Assembly: GCA_963735495.1 (NCBI GenBank)
Contig: CAVTLG010000004.1
Span: 1-19,744 of the forward strand
Source of the DNA: CAVTLG01 sp963735495
Lineage (GTDB): Bacteria > Chloroflexota > Ktedonobacteria > Ktedonobacterales > Ktedonobacteraceae
DNA: 19,744 bases
Direction of reading: 5' to 3'
Every line of letters begins with the position of its first letter. Position 1 is the first letter of the stretch. The translations under genes were made by a program, and so were the position numbers. This document shows, piece after piece, positions 14,418 to 19,744 of this stretch. The notes below the pieces were generated by a model that worked only from the letters and a program-made list of their open reading frames with translations, did not search any database and had not been told where the DNA came from.

Positions 14418-16214
14418 TTAGCTGTTTGTACCCACCAGAAATGTCTCATTGAGGGCAAGACCCTGGAGCACCTCATAGGAGATGCCATCGGTCAAACCTA
14501 GCACAACCGGCTTCGCCACATAGGTCTTGCCCGACTGCTCGATGACAAACGCTGGCATGGGGCCTTCCAACACCAGACCCGGGTTAGCTACCTCCAGAGT
14601 ATCCAGTTCAGTGCGCGCCTGATTCAACGCTTTGTTCGCATCCTGCACAGAGACAAGTTGAGGTGTACCGCCGCTACTGTTGCCGCTACTGGCCAGGCGC
14701 GCGAAATTGATCGCGTTCACCGGGATGAGCAGGGCATTCTTATGTTGAACGGCGTTGATAGTCACATTCGCCGTCATCCCGGGCAGCAAATGCGCGCCTT
14801 TCAAACTACTCTCGTCTACACTGATTACGACCGGGTAGGTCACAACGTTGGAAGTGGTCTCGCCGGTTGGGGGAATCGAGCTGATCGTGCCTGTGAAGGA
14901 CTGAGTGCCATACGCGTTGACCGTAAAAGACGCGCTTTCACCCATTTGTAAGTCAGCCATATCGGCCTCGTTGATATTGGCCTGCACCTGCAAAGCTGAG
15001 AGGTCGACAATCTGAATAAATGCGGAACCAGCCGTCGAGCCAGCGCTGCTGGCCGAAGTGCCACCAGGCGTGCCACCTACTGTGCCATTAATGATCGTCA
15101 CGGTGCCAGCGCGCGGAGCCGTTAGCGTCGCATTCGCCAGATTATGCTTCGCCTGCGTCAACTGATCTTGCGCCGTGTTCAACTGATTCTGCGCGGCCAC
15201 CACTGCACTCTGACCCGACGTCTCACTCACGCCCGCGCCGGACTCCGCGCTGTTGACCTGATTCTGTGCCGTGTTGACCTGATTCTGTGCCGTGACATTA
15301 TTCGCGTTCTGGCTGGCCTCGGCCTGATTCAGGCTCTGCTGAGCAGTATTTACCTGCGCCTGAGCCGCCGTCACGTTCGTGTTGGCCTGATTGACCGTCG
15401 TGAGGTAGGTGTTATACGCGATCAGACAGGCCGTAGGCAACGTATTGGCATTGGTAAACGTGCCCAGATGCGGGCACGCTGTTGTTGTCGTCGTACCGCC
15501 CGTCGTCGTCGCGTACGTCGTCGCGTTATACGCCGTAGCCGCTGCCTGTTTCTGCTGATTGGCCGTTGTTTTCACCTGTGTCAGGTTATTCTGCGCGTTG
15601 GTCAGAGTCGTCTGAGCCGCGTTCACGCCAGCCTGCGCTTGCGTCTGCGTCTGCGTCTGGCTATTCTGCGCGTCAGCCACTGCTGTCTGCGCGGCGCTCA
15701 CGCTGACGCCTGCGTTATTGGATGAGCTGTTCGCCGAGGCATTTGCCGCAGCCAGACTCGCCTGCGCGTTATTCACCGCCGTCTGCGCCTGGTTCACCGC
15801 ATCCTGGAGCGCCGTCTGATCCAGACGCGCCAGCACCTGGCCCTTCTTCACCTTCTGCCCAACACTCACATCGATCTGATCAATCTTACCGCCCGTCCCA
15901 TTAAAAATAAGATTATACGTCCCGCTCTGCAGCGGCCCCGTCGCGTTCACTGTAATCGTCAGGTTGCCGCGCGTCACCTGCCCGGTCTGATATGTCACCT
16001 GTGACCTGCGATGGGCCGCTCTGAGGATCAGTCCGCCCACTAAGAGCACCAGCAGCAGCACGACAACGACAATAATCCATCTCCTGCGCCGACGCGGCGT
16101 GCCTGAGGGGGGATTGGCATCAGAGCCATTCCCACTTAAACCCGAGAGATTAATCAAAGGAACAGGCGAGGACGCCGTTTGCGTATGCGCAGAACTCATT
16201 TTCTCCTGTTGCAT
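14418..16214 (-). CDS. Membrane-fusion (HlyD/MacA-type) adaptor protein of the exporter
   Basis: First gene of the export operon, 598 residues, long for the family. A cytoplasmic N-terminus ending in RRRRR leads into one membrane helix (about 46-65). The first half of a lipoyl-like domain (about 107-131), a very long Ala/Gln/Asn/Thr-rich coiled-coil hairpin (about 134-360), the second lipoyl half (LTAPRAGTV, about 364-372) and beta-barrel and membrane-proximal regions to the end follow. The hairpin tip holds a Thr tract and two Cys (247 and 263) that could form a disulphide outside the cell. MacA-like adaptors couple MacB permeases to substrate and, in diderms, to an outer-membrane channel; no channel gene is present here. 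Start: ATG 16212-16214 with AGGAG 11-12 nt upstream; Met6 has AGGAG only 3 nt away. A dedicated promoter with repeats lies upstream. Confidence 0.92.
   Translation of the reverse strand: MQQEKMSSAHTQTASSPVPLINLSGLSGNGSDANPPSGTPRRRRRWIIVVVVLLLVLLVGGLILRAAHRRSQVTYQTGQVTRGNLTITVNATGPLQSGTYNLIFNGTGGKIDQIDVSVGQKVKKGQVLARLDQTALQDAVNQAQTAVNNAQASLAAANASANSSSNNAGVSVSAAQTAVADAQNSQTQTQTQAQAGVNAAQTTLTNAQNNLTQVKTTANQQKQAAATAYNATTYATTTGGTTTTTACPHLGTFTNANTLPTACLIAYNTYLTTVNQANTNVTAAQAQVNTAQQSLNQAEASQNANNVTAQNQVNTAQNQVNSAESGAGVSETSGQSAVVAAQNQLNTAQDQLTQAKHNLANATLTAPRAGTVTIINGTVGGTPGGTSASSAGSTAGSAFIQIVDLSALQVQANINEADMADLQMGESASFTVNAYGTQSFTGTISSIPPTGETTSNVVTYPVVISVDESSLKGAHLLPGMTANVTINAVQHKNALLIPVNAINFARLASSGNSSGGTPQLVSVQDANKALNQARTELDTLEVANPGLVLEGPMPAFVIEQSGKTYVAKPVVLGLTDGISYEVLQGLALNETFLVGTNS
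15252..15293. repeat. Exact 21-bp tandem duplication in the adaptor coiled coil
   Basis: Positions 15252-15272 are repeated exactly at 15273-15293. The duplication is in frame and adds one coiled-coil heptad (TAQNQVN). Several diverged copies of the same heptad lie around it, so the arm seems to have grown by heptad duplication. Confidence 0.9.
15641..15658. repeat. Three tandem GCGTCT hexamers in the adaptor gene
   Basis: GCGTCT occurs three times in a row and encodes a Thr-Gln run in the first coiled-coil arm. It is a small in-frame microsatellite that could change length by slippage without breaking the frame. Confidence 0.8.
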
Positions 16215-16305
16215 AGAGAAATATTCTCCTATTCATCAATGTTTTCGTAGTAAAATCTGTCACTATTGAGAATTATTGGCTCATAACCACTCCTGGTGCA
16301 TACAG

Positions 16306-16344
16306 CGATATATCGTTAATAGCAATGATAGAGAGATATCGTTA
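16306..16344. promoter_or_regulatory. Direct repeat ATATCGTTA around the exporter -10 box, candidate operator
   Basis: ATATCGTTA occurs at 16310-16318 and 16336-16344. The first copy overlaps the perfect palindrome CGATATATCG (16306-16315). One copy lies in the promoter spacer and the other at the transcription start, bracketing the -10 box. This looks like a repressor site, of TetR or PadR type by appearance only; no regulator gene lies beside it. Confidence 0.6.
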
Positions 16345-16353
16345 TTCTGTCAA
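16325..16353 (-). promoter_or_regulatory. Promoter of the MacB-type export operon
   Basis: On the minus strand a perfect TTGACA (16348-16353), a 17-bp spacer and TATCAT (16325-16330; five of six) give a strong sigma-70-type promoter. The start is expected near 16318, with a leader of about 100 nt before the adaptor ATG. Confidence 0.82.
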
Positions 16354-16543
16354 GCCTGAGGTCTATTCCCCCCGGAAACTATGGTCATGTGACAGCATCG
16401 GTGCAGAACCAGACAATGCAAGCCCTCGCGTGACTACTCAGCAGGGGGTCAAGCAGGGCGCAAGAAGGCGAAATTTCATGAGGCATTGTTCGACACAGGT
16501 GAGATCCGCGACCGTCCAGCAATATCTGCGATGAACGCGCGAA

Positions 16544-16571
16544 CCTGCTGTTCCGCATGTGGGACAGCAGG
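16544..16571 (-). terminator. Hairpin downstream of the beta-lactamase remnant
   Basis: Arms 16544-16554 and 16561-16571 form an 11-bp stem with one G-U pair and a 6-nt loop. It lies 35 nt after the TAG of the beta-lactamase-family remnant and upstream of the exporter promoter. No clear T-run follows, so termination is likely but unproven. The rest of 16354-16606 shows no supported gene. Confidence 0.45.
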
Positions 16572-16606
16572 CACACGGTGTAATCGCATGAAGGGTGAAG
16601 CAAGGT

Positions 16607-17191
16607 CTATTCTGCTTTGAGCCAGACACCAGACACATTAGAGGTATAGCCAAGCGAGAGATAGACAGCATCGACAAGGTTCTGACCTCTCGCGTTGAGG
16701 CCGATCCCCCCACCCATTTTATTCATTGCATAGCCAAAGGACATCCGAGCCAGCGGATCAGCAAAGCCTATCGATCCACCAGATCCTGGATGCCCAAATG
16801 CTTCTTCTGAGAGCAGAACGCTGTCCTCCTCAGTACAGAACGGCTCGCGCCTGTTATCGGCGGCTTTCGCGTAGCCCAGAGAGAAACGTGTAGGAGCTGA
16901 GAGCGTCGCATCACTCGCGCTCGCCGAAGAAACAGCTCCCATACGAGCGATCTCATCGCGACTCACCAGCTCAACTCCCCTCAGGCTACCACCATTGGCC
17001 AGAGGCGCATACATGCCAGCCAGTCCTCTCGCGTTCGTCATACCACTTGCCGCCCCAATCTCAGCGGCACGCGAACGGCGCAAGTTGAAGCCCGGGATGC
17101 CATCGGGTCCTGGCAACATATAGCCCCCGGTATTTAATATTACCAATCCCGGCAGAGAGTTCGGATTTGCTGCCGCAGCATAGACATGAAC
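16607..17191 (-). pseudogene. Serine beta-lactamase-family hydrolase, C-terminal fragment
   Basis: C-terminal half of a penicillin-binding-protein-like serine hydrolase (class C beta-lactamase/EstB group). Recognisable blocks are NPNSLPGLVILN at the upstream end, the GMTNARGLAGMYAPLANGG helix, and GHPGSGGSIGFADP, which occupies the place of the KTG/HTG box, followed by the strand FGYAMNKM. The part carrying the catalytic SxxK and YxN motifs is absent, so it cannot be active. The frame opens right after a TGA at 17192-17194, with no start codon or ribosome-binding site. The frame upstream of that TGA is the same one that encodes the GH27 fragment, so the two remnants are joined end to end. About 190 of the usual 370-400 residues remain. 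Confidence 0.8.
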
Positions 17192-17740
17192 TCACCTGTC
17201 AGGGAGAGAAGAAGAAGCTGAAACCTCACCTTGCTCTTTCGCCTCGATGGGAGTGTTTTCCTTGACGGCCTCGACCGGAATACCTGGCGTCAGATAGGCT
17301 CCGAATTTGAGACCCAGGCTGTGGACATAGCTGGCCAGACCAGAGAGGCCAGTGGGAAATTTCGAGGTGTCAACCTCCCAGTAACCATTTGCATCAACAG
17401 TTGTCGATGGATTGAGGTACCAGAAATCGTCCAGGAGAACGTAGTTGTATCCATACGCTTTCAATTTGCTGGCTTCTACCTGAGCCTGGGCTTCTATTTT
17501 GGCTTGAGTTGGGCTGGTGCCGATAAAGTTCCAGGTGCTCCAACCCATAAAGGGCTTAACAGATGGCCCCTGAGTATTCACTTCTGCTGGTTGCGCAGGA
17601 GACGCGTGAGCTACCTGTGCACCAGCATTGTTTGCTATCCAGAGCGAAAAAACCAGCGAAGAGGCAAGCAGACAAATCAGCATTTTGCCTACCCACCTCT
17701 GTTGTTGCGTCCTTTGCATTGTGGTCATCGTATTCTCCAT
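17192..17740 (-). pseudogene. GH27 alpha-galactosidase-like protein, N-terminal fragment
   Basis: N-terminal part of a secreted glycoside hydrolase family 27 enzyme. A signal peptide (hydrophobic core about residues 21-38, cleavage near AHA) is followed by the barrel opening PFMGWSTWNFIG, then YGYNYVLLDDFWYL, the cofactor-like Asp pair region of the family, and LGLKFGAYLTPG. Homology ends at about ENTPIE (near 17245), before the strand with the nucleophile Asp, so it is inactive. A Ser-rich tail runs to TGA at 17192. Start: ATG 17738-17740 with AGGA 7 nt upstream; the ATG at 17726-17728 with GGAG 6 nt upstream is as good. Roughly 180 of 400 or more residues remain. It retains its promoter-side sequence, so it may still be transcribed. 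Confidence 0.82.
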
Positions 17741-17773
17741 CGAATTGTCCTGTGGGGTGTTCCCCAGGAATAA

Positions 17774-17805
17774 TGTAGACACTCACTCATGTTCCCTTGT
17801 CTACA
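17774..17805. promoter_or_regulatory. 8-bp inverted repeat in the GH27 leader
   Basis: TGTAGACA (17774-17781) and TGTCTACA (17798-17805) are perfect reverse complements with a 16-bp spacer, 34-65 bp upstream of the GH27 start. The centre-to-centre distance of 24 bp, close to two helical turns, suits a dimeric repressor; a leader hairpin is the alternative. Confidence 0.4.
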
Positions 17806-18129
17806 CATACGCACGCCAGCATAAGAAAAAAAGAAGCTTAAAGCGTCACTCTTCTTCCTTCTCATACGCAATAATACGTAAGCCGAAAGCTCCTAAACGG
17901 GTTATAGTTTTTCTTTTCCCCTCCTTTCAGCGAGAAAGTATCACAGATTACCTTTTCCCTATGGACGACTAAATATCCCTGGCGTCTATTTTCCCCTGGC
18001 CGATCTACAAATAAGCACAAAAACATCCTTCTCTTCGCTTCTTTCTCATATGGAAAGATTTGGTGCTTGTACATCTCCTTCAACTTCATTTAGGTGCAGA
18101 AGTAGTCATATACCGCCCTTACAAGCTCA
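17806..18129. other. Long untranslated leader region upstream of GH27
   Basis: About 380 nt separate the promoter at 18130-18158 from the GH27 start. On the minus strand this stretch is purine-rich with a T7 run near 17826-17832. A 75-codon frame (17862-18089) exists but lacks a spaced ribosome-binding site and resembles nothing. I see no recognised riboswitch. It may be a plain leader or sequence left by rearrangement. Confidence 0.35.
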
Positions 18130-18158
18130 ATGGTACCACAGAAATAGCCTATTGTCAA
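18130..18158 (-). promoter_or_regulatory. Promoter, probably for the GH27 remnant
   Basis: On the minus strand a perfect TTGACA (18153-18158), a 17-bp spacer and an extended -10, TGGTACCAT (core 18130-18135; four of six plus the TG element). It fires away from the selenium-binding-protein gene towards GH27. The expected start is near 18123. Confidence 0.6.
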
Positions 18159-18304
18159 CATAGTTTACAATATTTGGAGGACCTCTGGCCGTTCTAAGAG
18201 ATGATAGTCTTTGCTCCGTCCCGTATGATGACCCCAGGCCCATCATCGGCAACCTCTCATTGAGAAATGCTGGTACAGCATACAACAAAGGTGAGGATTC
18301 TATG

Positions 18305-18344
18305 GAGAAAGGCGAGAGAGGTATGTAACCCTCTTGCCTTTCTC
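18305..18344 (-). terminator. Long stem-loop after the selenium-binding-protein gene
   Basis: Arms 18305-18320 and 18329-18344 pair at about 15 of 16 positions, counting one G-U pair, around an 8-nt loop. It lies 37 nt beyond the stop codon and is the strongest hairpin in the 17741-18380 gap. No T-run follows on the minus strand; a terminator or 3'-end protector is the best reading. Confidence 0.55.
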
Positions 18345-18380
18345 TCATATGGAAACGCGTGTATTCCTCCTTACCCCAAA

Positions 18381-19744
18381 CTACACCCAGATATCGGAGG
18401 TGCAGTCGCCACCGGGATAACGCAGCTCGTGGGCTCGTGCTGGACCAGCGGGTTCTTTGCCGAAATCAACGTAGAAGTTCTCGTTGATCTTCAAGCCACC
18501 GTCCTCCGTATCGCAATCTATTTGCAGGAGATACGACCCTGCTTTGGCGATCTCGGGGTAGAACTGATTATCCCACGAACTGTAGAGTGAGCTGGTGACG
18601 TACAGCCGCTTGCCATCAAGACTGAGCTGAAGCATCTGCGGACCACCGTTGAGCTGATGATCTTGAACACTGACAGCTTTTCCAAGCAGGCCACCGCACC
18701 AAACTTGCCCGGTAAGTTTCGGATGGGAAGGATCACTGATATTGTACTGGCGAATATCACCATGGAGCCAGTTCGACAGGTAGAGATACCTGTCGTCCAT
18801 CGAGACCAGGAAATCGGTGATCAGCGATGGTACTGGAATGGGCCAACTCTCTAGTTCAATTGAAGGGATATCAATGACCTTTTCAAGCTGCCACTTCTCA
18901 TTGGGCTTATGCCAGTGCCACATGTTGCTACTGAGCGCCGCTCCAACGAACCCATGTGTGCTATGAGGATTATGGTGGAAGCGCACCTCAAGCGGAATCA
19001 TGCCTTCTTCGCCCAGATCGAAACGCTGAACAATGTCATGCTTCTCCCAATTCCAGAAGTACAGGTGGTGACCATATTTGTCCGCAGCCACATCTTCCAG
19101 GTTGAAGCCTTTCATAAATGTAGTAGGCGCAGCCCATCCACTGCTCACCATCACATTGTAGCGTGGCTGATACCAGTGGTCATAATTGAAGCGCATACCG
19201 TCAGCGTTGTGTTCCCAACGGCCTGCAATACTGAACTGCTCGTCGAGCAGAAGGAAACCGCCAGGACCATTGCCTTCACGGTCACCAAGCATCGAGATCA
19301 TAATGTTACTGTTGGCAAGACAGTGAACAGTGTGGGGAGCAGTAAGGTTCGTTTTCTGCTTGACCTCTTCGGGTTCGATCACCTTATGCAGTTTTGGTGC
19401 CCGTTCATCAGAGACATCCAGGATGTGAATGCGGCTGGAAAACATCCCCGGAACGATCAGAAAGCCGCGCGATTTGCTTTCGTCCAGGTGACATGAGCTA
19501 CAAGCATTCCAACCAAAATGATGCAATTCGTCACCAACGTTGGGCATCGGTGTACGATGAATCACCTGGGAGTAGGTTGGGGATGTGAGATCCACATCGA
19601 CTGTGGCCAGGTAATCGGGCTCCTCGATCCCCGTTCCTACGTAAAGTGCGATGCTATAAAGCACCTTTTCGGGAGTGGCCTTCATTGCCTCTGCGGGTGA
19701 AGCGTAGCCTGGCCCAGAGTTGGAATGATCTTCATGATGCCTCA
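18381..19744 (-). CDS. Selenium-binding protein 1/methanethiol oxidase family protein (5' end beyond window)
   Basis: Homologue of human SELENBP1 and bacterial methanethiol oxidase (MtoX), which convert methanethiol to formaldehyde, hydrogen sulphide and hydrogen peroxide. The protein is collinear with the family end to end: GPGYASPAEAMK, PDYLATVDVD, YSQVIHRTPMPN, GWNACSSC with the conserved Cys pair, APKLHKVIEP, GGPQMLQLSLDGKRLY, and the ending AHELRYPGGDC. The frame stays open through the window edge with no start codon, and the family begins only a few residues before GPGY, so very few residues should be missing. Metal-binding His residues are plentiful (HTVHC, RFHHNPHSTHG), as expected for a copper-dependent enzyme. 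No signal peptide can be judged. The gene has no visible partner in the window. Enzyme activity is inferred from family. Confidence 0.92.
   Translation of the reverse strand, partial: RHHEDHSNSGPGYASPAEAMKATPEKVLYSIALYVGTGIEEPDYLATVDVDLTSPTYSQVIHRTPMPNVGDELHHFGWNACSSCHLDESKSRGFLIVPGMFSSRIHILDVSDERAPKLHKVIEPEEVKQKTNLTAPHTVHCLANSNIMISMLGDREGNGPGGFLLLDEQFSIAGRWEHNADGMRFNYDHWYQPRYNVMVSSGWAAPTTFMKGFNLEDVAADKYGHHLYFWNWEKHDIVQRFDLGEEGMIPLEVRFHHNPHSTHGFVGAALSSNMWHWHKPNEKWQLEKVIDIPSIELESWPIPVPSLITDFLVSMDDRYLYLSNWLHGDIRQYNISDPSHPKLTGQVWCGGLLGKAVSVQDHQLNGGPQMLQLSLDGKRLYVTSSLYSSWDNQFYPEIAKAGSYLLQIDCDTEDGGLKINENFYVDFGKEPAGPARAHELRYPGGDCTSDIWV

Noticed and set aside
15144..15725. Plus-strand Arg/Leu-rich 193-codon frame
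   Set aside because: It is the antisense shadow of the adaptor's repetitive coiled coil, which explains its repeated RLRLRL pattern.
16325..16534. Plus-strand 69-codon frame upstream of the adaptor
   Set aside because: It starts inside the exporter promoter on the opposite strand, lacks a ribosome-binding site and has no recognisable motif.
17862..18089. 75-codon minus-strand frame in the GH27 leader
   Set aside because: It follows a promoter by about 30 nt, but its ATG has no ribosome-binding site, the AAGGAG nearby touches the next ATG directly, and no family is recognised.

Overview
The window looks like a chromosomal accessory region of a soil bacterium of the Ktedonobacteria (Chloroflexota). 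This placement is inferred, not proved. It rests on intermediate GC, a CUT1 sugar importer with a Ser-rich lipoprotein, MacB-type exporters with long Ala/Gln/Asn-rich adaptors, secreted glycosidases, a SELENBP1-type protein, and many decayed genes. Nearly all real genes lie on the minus strand. The only convincing plus-strand gene is a secreted amidase-like protein at 9509-10231.

Layout. Positions 1-1053 hold the C-terminal third of a cytochrome P450 and a degenerate plus-strand coding remnant. Positions 1054-4395 are a carbohydrate ABC importer operon, transcribed lipoprotein, then MalF-like, then MalG-like permease, with two hairpins between the lipoprotein and the first permease and no ATPase gene. 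Positions 4621-5862 encode a ROK/NagC/XylR-type repressor whose promoter carries a perfect 12-5-12 inverted repeat. Positions 6033-8204 are a two-gene operon of a MarR regulator and a CocE/NonD-type serine hydrolase. Positions 8519-9303 are a GH18 chitinase broken by a frameshift and missing its N-terminus, followed by the amidase-like gene and a 44-codon transposase remnant. Positions 10676-16214 are a MacB-type export operon: membrane-fusion protein, ATPase, permease 1 and permease 2. Permease 2 carries a frameshift at a C4 run. The operon promoter has a 9-bp direct repeat placed around its -10 box. Positions 16607-17740 are a scar in which the N-terminal part of a GH27 alpha-galactosidase meets the C-terminal part of a serine beta-lactamase-family protein in the same frame, separated by one TGA. 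Positions 18381-19744 are a selenium-binding protein 1/methanethiol oxidase family gene whose start lies beyond the window.

How it fits together. The importer and ROK repressor form a sugar-responsive uptake unit that would depend on an ATPase encoded elsewhere. The MarR-hydrolase pair is a classic repressor/enzyme unit. The MacB-type operon is a regulated efflux or export machine. Five loci are truncated, frameshifted or stop-interrupted. Some frameshifts could be assembly errors, but the P450 truncation, the GH27/beta-lactamase scar and the transposase remnant point to real rearrangement. I saw no tRNA, rRNA, CRISPR array, intact insertion sequence or replication origin.
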